This document shows positions 34,202-43,564 of a stretch of 64,000 nucleotides of DNA, one piece after another (the first letter of the stretch is position 1; every line of letters begins with the position of its first letter). The notes under the pieces were generated by a model, which had not been told where the DNA came from, searched no databases, and saw nothing but the letters and a program-made list of their open reading frames with translations. The position numbers and the translations under genes are program-made. Origin of the DNA: Aldehydirespirator sp965221605 (lineage in GTDB: Bacteria; Actinomycetota; Acidimicrobiia; Acidimicrobiales; Aldehydirespiratoraceae); the NCBI GenBank assembly GCA_965221605.1, contig CBDCSK010000014.1:496001-560000 (forward strand), read 5' to 3'.

Positions 34202-35416
34202 GTGACCGGCGGGGGGTTCCTGTGGGGGGCAGGAGCGTCGTCGGTGTCGGCGGAGGGGGTGGCGCCCGCGGCCGACTGGTCGGTGTGGGAGCGTGACGGT
34301 CGGGCGCTTCGCTCCGGCGACGGAGCCGGGTTCGCGCTGGACTTCCGGGACGACCTGGCCCAGCTGCGGGGGCTGGGGCTCAACAGCCTGCGCCTGACCG
34401 TGGAGTGGGCCCGGGTCGAGCCGGCCGCGGGAAGGCCCGACAGCGACGCACTGGACCGCTACCTCGACATTGTCGATGCGGCCACGGCCGCCGGTCTCGG
34501 AGTCTGGGTAACGCTGCAGCACACGTCACTGCCGGGCTGGTACGTCGACGACGAGGGCGGCCACGCCGACGAGGCCGCCCGGAGGCGCTGGTGGGCCCGG
34601 CACATCGACCGCATGGCTGAGGCCTTCGACGGCCGGGCCGCCGGCTGGTGCCCGATCGAGGACCCCATCGGCTGGGCGGTGAGGGGCTACGGGCTCGGCA
34701 CCCGGCCGCCGGGTCACCGCAGCGCCGAGGCCGCCGCAGAGGCGGCCGAGGGGGCCATGCTGGCCCTGCACGAGGCCTGCCGGCTGCTGGAGTCGGGGCC
34801 GCAGCCGGTGATGGCGGTGTTCGGGGCGCCGACGCTGCACGCCGCGCCGGTCGAGCGCGAGCACGCCGGCGCGGCCGCGGCCGAGACCCGCCGCTGGGAC
34901 GACCTGCTCTGGGGCACCTGGACCAGGGCTTTGCGTGAGGGTGCGGTGGAGGTGCCGGGCCGGGCGCCGGTGGCCGCGCCGAGCTTCGAGAAGGGGCCGG
35001 AGCTGGTGGGACTGAGCCACGACCACCCGGTGGGGGTGACCGAGGCGGGTGGGTTCGCGGCCTGGCCGACGTCGGCCCGGCGGTCGGTGGCCGGCTTCGC
35101 CCCCGAGCCGGCCGAGTTGGGCGAGGCTGTGCACCGGGCCATCGACGCGGTCCCGGGTCGGGGTGTGGTGGTGGCCGCCCACGGCGTGTCCACCGATGAC
35201 GACGACTGGCGCGACACGGTGCTGGACGGGTCGCTGGCGGTGGTGGCCGACGCCCGGGCGTCAGGCCTGCGGGGCTACTTCCACGACAGCGCGGTGGACG
35301 GATACGAGTGGGCCTTGGGCTTCGACGCGCCGCGGGGCCTGATCGGCCGCGACCGGGTGGTCAAGCCCTCAGCCGAGCGCCTAGCCGCCGCGATCTGCGG
35401 GGCCCGCGAGGGCTGA
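34202..35416 (+). CDS. GH1-fold protein with both catalytic glutamates lost
   Basis: A 404-residue protein with the family 1 glycosidase barrel: FLWGAGASSVSAEG at the N-terminus, SLRLTVEWARVEP, WVTLQHTSLPGWY and a late STDDDDWRD block. The acid/base NEP motif is replaced by E153-D154-P155, and the nucleophile motif TENG is replaced by A325-A326-H327-G328, so both catalytic Glu positions are gone. It is shorter than typical beta-glucosidases (~440). It may bind sugars without hydrolysis, or catalyse by another route. The GTG start is 8 bp after maoC. Confidence 0.8.
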   Translation: MTGGGFLWGAGASSVSAEGVAPAADWSVWERDGRALRSGDGAGFALDFRDDLAQLRGLGLNSLRLTVEWARVEPAAGRPDSDALDRYLDIVDAATAAGLGVWVTLQHTSLPGWYVDDEGGHADEAARRRWWARHIDRMAEAFDGRAAGWCPIEDPIGWAVRGYGLGTRPPGHRSAEAAAEAAEGAMLALHEACRLLESGPQPVMAVFGAPTLHAAPVEREHAGAAAAETRRWDDLLWGTWTRALREGAVEVPGRAPVAAPSFEKGPELVGLSHDHPVGVTEAGGFAAWPTSARRSVAGFAPEPAELGEAVHRAIDAVPGRGVVVAAHGVSTDDDDWRDTVLDGSLAVVADARASGLRGYFHDSAVDGYEWALGFDAPRGLIGRDRVVKPSAERLAAAICGAREG

Positions 35417-35431
35417 CTCACCGGGTTGGGG

Positions 35432-36886
35432 TCAGCGGGAGCGGTACTGGGCCCGGGGACCCTGAGCGTCCTTGTTGAGGCGCTTGGACAGGTGCAGTCC
35501 CTCCAGCACCAACTCCACCGCGGCGGCGACCATGGCCGGCGACTCGGCGGCCTCATCGTCGGCCAGCAGCGCCTGCACAGGGGCGGTCAACGCCGGGACC
35601 TGGGCCAGCAGCGCGGTGTAGTCGGCGTCGGCCACGTCGTCGCCCACATCCACCACCAGATCCTCCTCGAATGCGTCCACGACGTCGCGGTGCATGTCGG
35701 GGGGAACGCAGTCCTTGAACACCGACAGCACCGCCGAGCTGACCAGCCGCTGGAGGATCTCGGCTTCGCGGCCCTCCTCCAGCGTCTCGATCTCCACCTT
35801 GCCCGCGGTCGACGACGACAGCGCGTCGAGGTCGGTGACCCGGGGCACCACATGGTCGCCGCCGGTTCGCAGGGTGCGCCGCATGGCGTTGGCCACCATG
35901 GTCTCGGCGTTGGAGATGCTCAGCCGCACCGACACCCCGGAGCGCTGCGACACGTGGGGGCTGGACCGGGCCGCCCGGGTGAGTGCCACCACGATGCGGG
36001 TCATGAAGTCCGGCACGGTGACCATCAGGTCTTCGGTGCCGGGCACACCGGTGTCGCCGGTGGCGTCGGCCGCGCCCGGGCCGAGGTAGGCCTCCTGCTC
36101 GACGATGTCCATCTCGGTGCCGGCGTCGTGCGGGTAGTGGGTGCGGATCTGGGCCCCGAAGCGGTCCTTCAGCGGGGTGATGATGCGGCCCCGGTTGGTG
36201 TAGTCCTCGGGGTTGGCCGAGGCCACCAGCACCACGTCCAGCGGCAGGCGGACCTTGTAGCCCCGGATCTGCACGTCGCGCTCCTCCAGCACGTTGAGCA
36301 GACCCACCTGGATGCGCTCGGCCAGGTCGGGGAGCTCGTTGATGGCGAAGATGCCCCGGTTGGTGCGGGGCACGAGGCCGTAGTGCAGGGTGAGCTCGTC
36401 CGACAGGTAGCGGCCCTCAGCCACCTTGATCGGGTCGACCTCGCCGATGAGGTCGGCGATCGAGGTGTCGGGCGTGGCCAGCTTCTCGCCGTAACGGTCC
36501 CTGCGGTGGACCCAGTCGATGGGTGTGCCGTCTCCCTGCTCCGCGACCAGAGCCCGGGCGTGGGCCGAGACCGGAGCGTAGGGGTCGTCGTTGATCTCGG
36601 ATCCGGCGATGATCGGCATCCACTCGTCGAGCAGGCCGACGAGGCCGCGGATCATGCGGGTCTTGGCCTGGCCCCGCTCCCCCAGCATGATCATGTCGTG
36701 GCCGGCCAGCAGGGCGTTCTCGACCTGGGGGATGACGGTGTTGTGGTAGCCGAGCACATCGTCGAACAGCGGCTCGGACGAGCGGATGCGGGCCACGGCG
36801 TTGCGCCGGAGCTCCTGGCGGACGGGCACCGACTCCCAGCCGGATGCTCGCAGTTCGCCCAACGTGGTCGGTCGGGATGCCGGCAT
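35432..36886 (-). CDS. MoxR-family AAA+ ATPase
   Basis: A 484-residue protein. Walker A is MLGERGQAKTRM near residue 67, followed by the magnesium-chelatase-like block GIFAINELPDLAERIQVGLL with Walker B, then DVVLVASANPEDYTNRGRII (sensor 1) and a PLKDRFGAQIRTHYPH sensor region. The C-terminal ~150 residues are helical. It fits the MoxR/ChlI chaperone group that assembles metal- or cofactor-containing enzymes with VWA partners; the VWA gene at 29288-31357 is the likely partner. It is divergent from the TPP-enzyme gene. Confidence 0.9.
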   Translation of the reverse strand: MPASRPTTLGELRASGWESVPVRQELRRNAVARIRSSEPLFDDVLGYHNTVIPQVENALLAGHDMIMLGERGQAKTRMIRGLVGLLDEWMPIIAGSEINDDPYAPVSAHARALVAEQGDGTPIDWVHRRDRYGEKLATPDTSIADLIGEVDPIKVAEGRYLSDELTLHYGLVPRTNRGIFAINELPDLAERIQVGLLNVLEERDVQIRGYKVRLPLDVVLVASANPEDYTNRGRIITPLKDRFGAQIRTHYPHDAGTEMDIVEQEAYLGPGAADATGDTGVPGTEDLMVTVPDFMTRIVVALTRAARSSPHVSQRSGVSVRLSISNAETMVANAMRRTLRTGGDHVVPRVTDLDALSSSTAGKVEIETLEEGREAEILQRLVSSAVLSVFKDCVPPDMHRDVVDAFEEDLVVDVGDDVADADYTALLAQVPALTAPVQALLADDEAAESPAMVAAAVELVLEGLHLSKRLNKDAQGPRAQYRSR

Positions 36887-36973
36887 CGCCGGGAACCCTA
36901 GCGGGCACGCTCGGAGGCGCATGCAGCGGCTGCGGCCTGCTATAGAGCAGTTGGGCATGAACAGGAAGCCGAC

Positions 36974-38524
36974 ATGAAGGGCGCGCAGGCCCTGCTGCGG
37001 ACGCTTGTCGATTCGGGGGTCGACATGTGCTTCGCCAATCCCGGAACCTCCGAGATGCACTTCGTCGCCGCGCTCGACGACGTGCCCGATATGCGGGCCG
37101 TGCTCGGGCTGTTCGAGGGTGTGGTCACCGGCGCGGCCGACGGGTACGCCCGGATGGCGGGCCGTCCCGCGGTCACGCTGCTGCATCTCGGGCCCGGGCT
37201 GGGCAACGGGCTGGCCAACCTCCACAACGCCCGGCGGGCCCGCACGCCGATGGTCAATGTGGTCGGCGACCACGCCCTCGACCACAAAGCACTCGATGCT
37301 CCTCTCGAGTCCGACATCGACGCGGTCGCCTGGTCGGTCTCGGGGTGGGTGCGCCGGAGCGAGTCGGCGGCATCGGTGGCCGCGGACGCAGCCGAGGCCG
37401 TGGCCGCGGCACGCTCCGGCGCAGGCATCGCCACTCTGATCCTCCCCGCCGACGTCTCCTGGTCCGATGGTGCCGAGCCGGCGCCGGCCGTCAAGGCGAC
37501 CCCACCGCCTGCGGTCGACAGCGCCACAGTCGAGGAGATGGCCGGCGTCCTCGCCGCGGCCGGACCGGCGGGCGCGGTGCTGGTGGGCTCGCCCGTGCTG
37601 CAGCCGCGGGGCACCAGCGCGCTGGAGCAGATCTGCCGGGCCAGCGGCGCCAAGGCGCTGTACGAGACGTTCCCGGCCCGGATGACACGGGGCGGCGGGC
37701 GTTTCGAGCCTCGCCGTCTCGCATACCCGGTCGAGCTGGCCACCAGGCAGCTGGCCGACGTGGAGCACCTGGTCCTGATCGGCACGGTCGAGCCGGTGGC
37801 GTTCTTCGGCTATCCCGGCAAGCCCGGCCGGCTGGTGCGGGAGGGCTGCAAGGTCCACACCCTGGCCGGGCCGGGAAGCGACGCACCGGGCGCCCTCGAC
37901 GAGCTCGCCTCACTCATGGGCGGCGACACCGCCGAGCCCGGCGCGGTCGCCGTCCCGGTGCTTGAGAGGCCCGCGGGGCCGATCGACGCCTCCAGCGCCG
38001 CGGCCGCGGTGGCCGCCACCCTGCCCGAGGGGGCCATCGTGTCCGATGAGGGCACCACCTGCGGCATGTACATGCTCGGCGCCACCCGCCGCGGCCCCCG
38101 CCACGACTGGCTCAACATCACCGGCGGGGCGATCGGCCAGGGCATGCCGGTCGCCGCCGGGGCCGCCCTGGCGTGCGGCGACCGGCCGGTGCTGAACATC
38201 CAGTCCGACGGCAGTGCCATGTACACCATCCAGGCGCTGTGGACGCAGGCCCGAGAGCAGTTGGACGTCACCACGCTGCTGTGCAACAACGGCGCCTACG
38301 CGATCCTCGCCATGGAACTCGACCAGGTGGGTGCCGCGGCCGGCAGCCCCGCGTCCCGCAGCCTGCTCGACCTGGGCCGGCCCGACCTGGACTTCTGTCG
38401 CCTGGCTGAGGGTCAGGGGGTTCCCGCCATGCGGGTGACCACCGCCGAGGAACTGTGCGACCAGCTCGAACGGGCCTACCGCGAGCCCGGACCCCACCTC
38501 ATCGAGGCCATGTTCGGGACCTGA
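36974..38524 (+). CDS. TPP-dependent enzyme of the acetolactate synthase (IlvB-like) family
   Basis: A 516-residue three-domain TPP enzyme. The N-terminal Pyr domain has the Glu that activates TPP in GLFEGVVTGAADGYARM (about residue 48). The C-terminal PP domain has the GDGS-NN cofactor motif as QSDGSAMYTIQAL, then LLCNNGAYAIL. The middle FAD-type domain lacks a clear quinone signature. It resembles IlvB-like proteins annotated as benzoylformate or indolepyruvate decarboxylase-like. No regulatory small subunit is adjacent, so branched-chain synthesis is unlikely. The substrate is undetermined. Confidence 0.88.
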   Translation: MKGAQALLRTLVDSGVDMCFANPGTSEMHFVAALDDVPDMRAVLGLFEGVVTGAADGYARMAGRPAVTLLHLGPGLGNGLANLHNARRARTPMVNVVGDHALDHKALDAPLESDIDAVAWSVSGWVRRSESAASVAADAAEAVAAARSGAGIATLILPADVSWSDGAEPAPAVKATPPPAVDSATVEEMAGVLAAAGPAGAVLVGSPVLQPRGTSALEQICRASGAKALYETFPARMTRGGGRFEPRRLAYPVELATRQLADVEHLVLIGTVEPVAFFGYPGKPGRLVREGCKVHTLAGPGSDAPGALDELASLMGGDTAEPGAVAVPVLERPAGPIDASSAAAAVAATLPEGAIVSDEGTTCGMYMLGATRRGPRHDWLNITGGAIGQGMPVAAGAALACGDRPVLNIQSDGSAMYTIQALWTQAREQLDVTTLLCNNGAYAILAMELDQVGAAAGSPASRSLLDLGRPDLDFCRLAEGQGVPAMRVTTAEELCDQLERAYREPGPHLIEAMFGT

Positions 38525-38557
38525 AGCCCCGGCCGTGGCGGGCGGTAGCTTGGGGCG

Positions 38558-40594
38558 GTGGACCTGGGCGGCACGTGGCGGATCGCTGCGGCCACCGAGG
38601 GTCGGCGGCGCACCTTCCACGAGTTCGATCACGACGACTCGGGCTGGGCCGCGATCGCGGTGCCCGGCCACTGGGCGGCGGGCGAGGAAGCGGACCTTTC
38701 CGGGGAGGAGTCGGTCCTGTACCGGCGGCACTTCGAAGGACCGGTGGATGCGGCCGCCGAGCCCGAGATCGAGATGGGCGGCACCCGCTGGTGGCTGCGG
38801 ATCGAGGGACTGGCCCAGCAGGGCGACATCTGGCTCGACGGCACCTACCTCGGGCACACCGACGGCTACTTCGTGCCCCACGAACTGGAGGTAACCGAGC
38901 AGGTCGGTGCCCGTAGCGAGCATCTGCTGGCCATCGAGGCGACCTGCCGGCGCTTCGGCGATCCTGACAACCGCACCACTCTGACCGGGGCGCTGCAGGA
39001 TCCCGAGTTGTGCGGATCCGACGGCGTGATCGTGGGGGGCTTGTGGCGGCCGGTGCGGCTGCGCTCCAGCGGGACGGTCGCGATCCGTCACGCCCGGGCG
39101 GTCTGCGCCGAGGTCCACCCCTCCGGCGAGAGCCACCGCACCGGCGGCGGCAAGGGGTGGGCCCGGCTGGCGCTGCGGGCCGTGCTCGACGTGCCGAACG
39201 GGGGCGCCGTGTACCTGCGGACCACGGTCGCGGGCACCGAGCACGTTCACAGCCACCACGCGGCCACCGGCGAGAACAGGGTCGAGTGGACCGTGGACGT
39301 GGACGATCCCCCGCTGTGGTGGCCCCACTCGCTCGGCGACCAGCGGTTGTGCGATCTGGAGATGGATGCGCTGTGGGGCGGGGAGGTCCACGACCGGCGG
39401 CGCTTCCGCATCGGCTTCCGATCGGTGGAGATGCGCCGGTGGGTGCTGCACGTCAACGGGGAGCGGCTGTTCGCCAAAGGCGCCAACCTCCTGCCCACCA
39501 GGCCGCTGCTGGGCACGGCGTCACCGTCGGAGGTGGCCGATGACATCCGGGCGGCCCGCAACGCGGGCCTCGACCTGGTGCGTCCCATCGCCCACATCGC
39601 CCGCGAGGAGCTTTACGACACCGCCGACGATCTGGGGATGCTCATCTGGCAGGACCTGCCCGTCCGGGGGGTGATGAGCCGCAGCGTGGCGGGCGAGGCC
39701 CGCCGGCAGGCCCGGGAGGCGGTCGATCTGCTCGGCCACCGCCCCTCGGTGGCGGTCTGGGGCGCCCACGACGATCCGTTCCCCCGCACGAGGCGCCGGT
39801 CGGCTACGCCCGCCGCGTGGAGACGGCTGGGACCGTCGTGGAACCGCGACGTGCTCGACCGGCGGCTGAGCCGGGTGCTGTCGCGCTGCGATGTGTCGCG
39901 CCCGGTAGTGGCCCACACCGGCGTACCGCCACACCTCCCGTCATTGGAGGGCACCACCAGCCAGCTGTGGTTCGGCCATCACGGCGGGCGGGCCGCCGAT
40001 CTGGCCCCGACGCTGGCCCGGGTGCCGACGATGGGCAAGTTCGTGTCGGCCTTCGGCACGCCGGTGCGGGCCGACCAGGCCGAGGTCGTCAAGACCACCG
40101 TCGAGATCCTGCGACGTCTGAAGTACCGGCCCACCGGGGGGTTCCTGCTGCATGCCCTGGCCGACGTGGGCGGCGGCCTCGACAGCGGGTTCGGCGTGCT
40201 GGACGGGCTGCGGCGTCCCAAGCCGGGCTGGCAGGCCCTGGTGGACGCCTGCCGGCTGCTGATCGCGACCGCCGACCCACTCCCGGCCTGGGTCCGGGGC
40301 GGGGACCGCCTGGAGCTCGCGGTGCACGTCGTCAACGACACCCGCGCCGACGTCGGCGACCTGCGGGTACACGCCCAGGTGACAGGCCCCGACGGTGCTT
40401 TGATCAACGAGCAGCGCTGGGAGGGCGCCGCCGGTGCCGACGACTGCGTGCTGGTCGGCTACATCGACGCCAACATTCCCGTGGGCGTCGCAGCCGGGCA
40501 GCTCACCGTGGAATTGACGCTCACCGCCGGCGGCCGGTCCGATGGGAGCCCCGCCATAGCCGCCACCAACCGCTACACGACCGCCGTGATCTAA
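38558..40594 (+). CDS. GH2-fold (beta-mannosidase-like) protein with both catalytic residues lost
   Basis: A 678-residue protein from a GTG start. The N-terminal jelly-roll has YRRHFEG then GDIWLDGTYLGHTDGYF, and a barrel has FAKGANLLPTRPLL and DLGMLIWQDLP, as in beta-mannosidases. The acid/base Asn-Glu is replaced in SVAVWGAHDDPF (residues 397-407), and the nucleophile SEFG is S496-A497-F498-G499. The C-terminal Ig-like domain is intact. It is the second glycosidase-fold protein in 6 kb missing both glutamates, so a binding role or an altered mechanism is probable. Confidence 0.8.
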   Translation: MDLGGTWRIAAATEGRRRTFHEFDHDDSGWAAIAVPGHWAAGEEADLSGEESVLYRRHFEGPVDAAAEPEIEMGGTRWWLRIEGLAQQGDIWLDGTYLGHTDGYFVPHELEVTEQVGARSEHLLAIEATCRRFGDPDNRTTLTGALQDPELCGSDGVIVGGLWRPVRLRSSGTVAIRHARAVCAEVHPSGESHRTGGGKGWARLALRAVLDVPNGGAVYLRTTVAGTEHVHSHHAATGENRVEWTVDVDDPPLWWPHSLGDQRLCDLEMDALWGGEVHDRRRFRIGFRSVEMRRWVLHVNGERLFAKGANLLPTRPLLGTASPSEVADDIRAARNAGLDLVRPIAHIAREELYDTADDLGMLIWQDLPVRGVMSRSVAGEARRQAREAVDLLGHRPSVAVWGAHDDPFPRTRRRSATPAAWRRLGPSWNRDVLDRRLSRVLSRCDVSRPVVAHTGVPPHLPSLEGTTSQLWFGHHGGRAADLAPTLARVPTMGKFVSAFGTPVRADQAEVVKTTVEILRRLKYRPTGGFLLHALADVGGGLDSGFGVLDGLRRPKPGWQALVDACRLLIATADPLPAWVRGGDRLELAVHVVNDTRADVGDLRVHAQVTGPDGALINEQRWEGAAGADDCVLVGYIDANIPVGVAAGQLTVELTLTAGGRSDGSPAIAATNRYTTAVI

Positions 40595-40650
40595 GCCGTC
40601 TCCGGCCCCATCCGGGCGTCGCTTGCCTCTAGCGGCACTACCTATAGCTG

Positions 40651-40667
40651 AATTATCATCACTTATT
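40651..40667. promoter_or_regulatory. AT-rich site, degenerate relative of the TGATAA-N7-TTATC operator
   Basis: AATTA-TCATCAC-TTATT has the same 5-7-5 spacing as the operators at 57181-57197 and 61664-61680 but matches their arms at only about 7 of 10 positions. It lies 24 bp upstream of the first oxygenase start, before its GGAGG-type ribosome site. It may be a weaker site of the same regulator. Confidence 0.3.
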
Positions 40668-40690
40668 GGAGGCCGACGGAGGGAGCAACG

Positions 40691-41773
40691 ATGTACCTGG
40701 CAACCGACCAAGAAAGAAGCGCGACCGAGTACCCCGCCGGGTCCCAGATCCGTGAGAGCGACTGGCACATCCTGGCCGGGTTCTGGCACCCGGTGGCGTT
40801 CTCCACGGAACTGGAGGACGGTCCGGTGGCGGCGACACTGCTCGACGTCGACCTCGTGGTCTACCGGACAAGCGAGGGTGTGGCCGTGGCCAGGGACCTG
40901 TGCATCCACCGGGGCTCCAGGCTGAGCGGCGGCTGGATCAGCGACGACGGCGCCTGCATCGTCTGCCCGTACCACGGGCTCCACTACGACAGCTCGGGCC
41001 AGTGCACCCTGATTCCCGCCAACGAGCCCGACAGCGCCCCGCCGCCCAAGACCATGAGGCTGGTCAGCTACCTGGCCGCCGAGCGTTACGGGATCGTGTG
41101 GGCCTGCATGAAGCCCGAGCCCCTACGCCCGCTCCCCGAGTGGCCCCATCTCGACGATTTCGGACCGGAATGGCTCAGGATCCAGATCCCCAAGGGGACC
41201 TGGGCCGCGACCGCCAGCCGCCACTGCGAGAACTTCAACGACATCGCCCACATCTCCTGGGTCCACATGAAGACGTTCGGGAACCGGGCCAGGCCGGTCG
41301 TGCCCGACTACACGCTGGAGCAGACCGACTACGGCCTCTACATGGCGCTGCCCTACATCGAGGTCGAGCGGGGCTTCAACGACGACCTCGGCGAGCGGGA
41401 GCGCGAGGTCTTCTACCGTCACCACCTGACCTACCCGTTCGCGACCGATCTGCGAGTGGACTACTACGAGGACGACGGCGAGAGCTTCGTCACCAGCCAC
41501 TTCTTCGACATCGGCTCGCCCGTCAGCGCCCGGACCACCGACATCTACCAGGTCTCGCTGACCAACATCCCGGGCGCCACCGTCGAGGACTACGCCGATT
41601 ACCAGCTGGTCACCAACAGCGAGGACATCGTGATCGTCGAGAGCCAGCGCCCGGAGGAAGTGCCCCTCAACCTGGCCGCCGAGACCCACATCCGGGCGGA
41701 CAGGCTGTCGGTCCGCTACCGCCGCGACCTGGTGGAGATGTTCGGGCTCGGCTCGCCCGAGATGGTCGCCTAA
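40691..41773 (+). CDS. Rieske non-heme iron oxygenase (NdmA/NdmB-like), complete alpha subunit
   Basis: A 360-residue oxygenase with both centres. Rieske ligands are C71, H73, C92 and H95 (CIHRG ... CPYHG). The mononuclear iron site is D184, H187 and H192 in ENFNDIAHISWVHMKTFG. The arrangement fits the phthalate/toluate-type oxygenases that include the N-demethylases NdmA/NdmB and vanillate demethylase. It is the first gene of an operon with a Rieske-reductase fusion, a GST-like protein and a Rieske-less oxygenase. Predicted reaction: oxidative removal of an N-methyl (or O-methyl) group as formaldehyde. The substrate is inferred from context only. Confidence 0.9.
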   Translation: MYLATDQERSATEYPAGSQIRESDWHILAGFWHPVAFSTELEDGPVAATLLDVDLVVYRTSEGVAVARDLCIHRGSRLSGGWISDDGACIVCPYHGLHYDSSGQCTLIPANEPDSAPPPKTMRLVSYLAAERYGIVWACMKPEPLRPLPEWPHLDDFGPEWLRIQIPKGTWAATASRHCENFNDIAHISWVHMKTFGNRARPVVPDYTLEQTDYGLYMALPYIEVERGFNDDLGEREREVFYRHHLTYPFATDLRVDYYEDDGESFVTSHFFDIGSPVSARTTDIYQVSLTNIPGATVEDYADYQLVTNSEDIVIVESQRPEEVPLNLAAETHIRADRLSVRYRRDLVEMFGLGSPEMVA

Positions 41774-41803
41774 GAGGCCGAGCGGACTCCGGCGAGCCTC
41801 GCG

Positions 41804-43558
41804 ATGACTGCACCCGACCCGGGTTCGCTGCTCCATCCCGTCGCCGGCTGCGCCGATCTGGTGCCGCGCCACGTGGTCAAGGCCCGCCTGCTCGGCCAGG
41901 ACCTCGCGGTGTGGCGGGCCGACGACGGCTTCGTCAACGTTTGGGCCGACCGGTGCATCCATCGGGGCGTCCGCCTGACCGTCGCCGCCAACGACGGCGC
42001 CGAACTCGTCTGCCCCTACCACGGCTGGCGCTACTCCAACCGCAGCGGGAACTGCGCCTACATGCCGGCTCATCCCTCAGACGCACCGCCGCGCAAGCTG
42101 CGGGTGCCCGCCTTCCGGAGCGAGGAGAGGTACGGGCTGATCTGGTCGGGCGGCTCCCCCGAAGCCGAACCGCCCCGACTGCCGCACCTGGAGGGAGACG
42201 ACACCCTGGTGCTGAGGGCGCTGCCCGTCAACGCTCCGCCGGACCTGGCGCTCCAGGGTCTCCTCGAGTGGCCGTTCCAGCCGATGCCCGCGCCCGGGGA
42301 CGCAGCGTCGATCAGCTGCGCCTCCGCTGGTCCCTTTGCGGTCGCCGTGACGGCACGGACCGGCGGCACCGAGGAGACCGTGGTCCACTTCGTGCAGCCT
42401 GTCGACGGCGGCCGCTGCGTGATCCGCCCGGTGATGCGCGGGACCCCGGACGCCGACCGACGCCTGAGCATCCTCCGCCACCACGCCCGCCAGCTCGAGG
42501 AGCTGCGGGCCAGGCTGGAGAGTTCGGCTGGCTCCCCGGTCGCGGTCCGCGGGCCGTCCACGCCGCTCAAACCGCTGCCGAGGCCCACCGCAACGGCAGT
42601 GTCCGGCCGAGTGCCGCAGCTGGAGGTCTCCGTCGCTCGCAAGTGGCTGACCGCCGAGGGCATCGCCGCGTTCGAACTCGCCCCGATGTCGGGACAGCTC
42701 CCGAGCTTCCAACCCGGCGCCCACGTCGACGTGCACCTCCCCAACGGCCTGGTGCGCCAGTACTCGCTCACCAACGGACCCGGGCTCACCCGCGTCTACC
42801 GCCTGGGGGTGAAGCTCGAGCCGGACTCCCGGGGCGGGTCTCGCTGCATGCACGACTCCGTCCACGAGGGCGACACGCTCCAACTCTCCGCGCCGCACAA
42901 CAACTTCCCGCTGCGCCGGGACGCGGCCAGGACAGTGCTGATCGCCGGCGGCATCGGGGTGACGCCGCTTCTGGCGATGGCCCAGACGCTCCAGCGGCAG
43001 GAACTGGCCTACGAACTCCACTATTTCGCGCAGAGCGACGACCACCTCGCCTTCGGTGAAGTGCTCGAACCGCTCTCGACGGGTCTGGTCAAGCACCTCG
43101 GCCTGTCGCCCGACCAGACGGCCGACGAGATCAAGAAGATCACCCACGACTACGGGGCGGCCAGCCATCTGTACGTCTGCGGCCCGGGTCCGATGATCGA
43201 GGCGACCCGCGCCATTGCGGCCGACTCGGGATGGCCCGACGATGCGGTGCACTTCGAGTACTTCAAGAACGAGTCCGAGCTCCACGACGCGTCCTCGTTC
43301 GAGGTGCGGCTGGCCCGGACCGGCCGGACGCTGGTGGTCGGCCCGGGGGTCTCGCTGCTCGACAGCCTCCGCGACGCCGGGGTGGACATGCCGTCCTCGT
43401 GCGAGCAGGGAGTCTGCGGGACCTGCATGGCCACGGTCCTCGAGGGCGAGCTCGACCACCAGGACGTGTACTTCAACGACTCGGAGCGGGCCGCCGGCGA
43501 CCGGATGCTCACCTGCGTGTCGAGAGCCGGCGGCCACAAGATCGTGCTGGACCTGTAG
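41804..43558 (+). CDS. NdmD-like reductase: Rieske domain fused to flavin, NAD and [2Fe-2S] ferredoxin domains (copy 1)
   Basis: A 584-residue electron-transfer chain in one chain. Residues ~10-115 are a Rieske domain (C51, H53, C70, H73). After a linker, residues ~270-500 form an FNR-type FMN/NAD reductase (VRQYSLTNGPG flavin motif, LIAGGIGVTPLLAM and YVCGPGPM pyridine-nucleotide motifs). Residues ~510-584 are a plant-type ferredoxin (C533, C538, C541, C571). Ordinary oxygenase reductases of this class have no Rieske domain. NdmD of Pseudomonas putida, about 588 residues as I recall, has exactly this order. A Rieske-less oxygenase in the same operon is the natural acceptor. Confidence 0.88.
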   Translation: MTAPDPGSLLHPVAGCADLVPRHVVKARLLGQDLAVWRADDGFVNVWADRCIHRGVRLTVAANDGAELVCPYHGWRYSNRSGNCAYMPAHPSDAPPRKLRVPAFRSEERYGLIWSGGSPEAEPPRLPHLEGDDTLVLRALPVNAPPDLALQGLLEWPFQPMPAPGDAASISCASAGPFAVAVTARTGGTEETVVHFVQPVDGGRCVIRPVMRGTPDADRRLSILRHHARQLEELRARLESSAGSPVAVRGPSTPLKPLPRPTATAVSGRVPQLEVSVARKWLTAEGIAAFELAPMSGQLPSFQPGAHVDVHLPNGLVRQYSLTNGPGLTRVYRLGVKLEPDSRGGSRCMHDSVHEGDTLQLSAPHNNFPLRRDAARTVLIAGGIGVTPLLAMAQTLQRQELAYELHYFAQSDDHLAFGEVLEPLSTGLVKHLGLSPDQTADEIKKITHDYGAASHLYVCGPGPMIEATRAIAADSGWPDDAVHFEYFKNESELHDASSFEVRLARTGRTLVVGPGVSLLDSLRDAGVDMPSSCEQGVCGTCMATVLEGELDHQDVYFNDSERAAGDRMLTCVSRAGGHKIVLDL

Positions 43559-43564
43559 GCCGCC

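Noticed and set aside
36974..38524. Acetolactate synthase for branched-chain amino acid synthesis
   Set aside because: No small subunit or ilvC neighbour is present, and the protein belongs to the divergent IlvB-like group, so a decarboxylase or lyase role is equally possible.
40691..41773. Aromatic ring-hydroxylating dioxygenase
   Set aside because: No beta subunit, ring-cleavage dioxygenase or cis-diol dehydrogenase is present. The surrounding NdmC/D/E-like genes favour demethylation.
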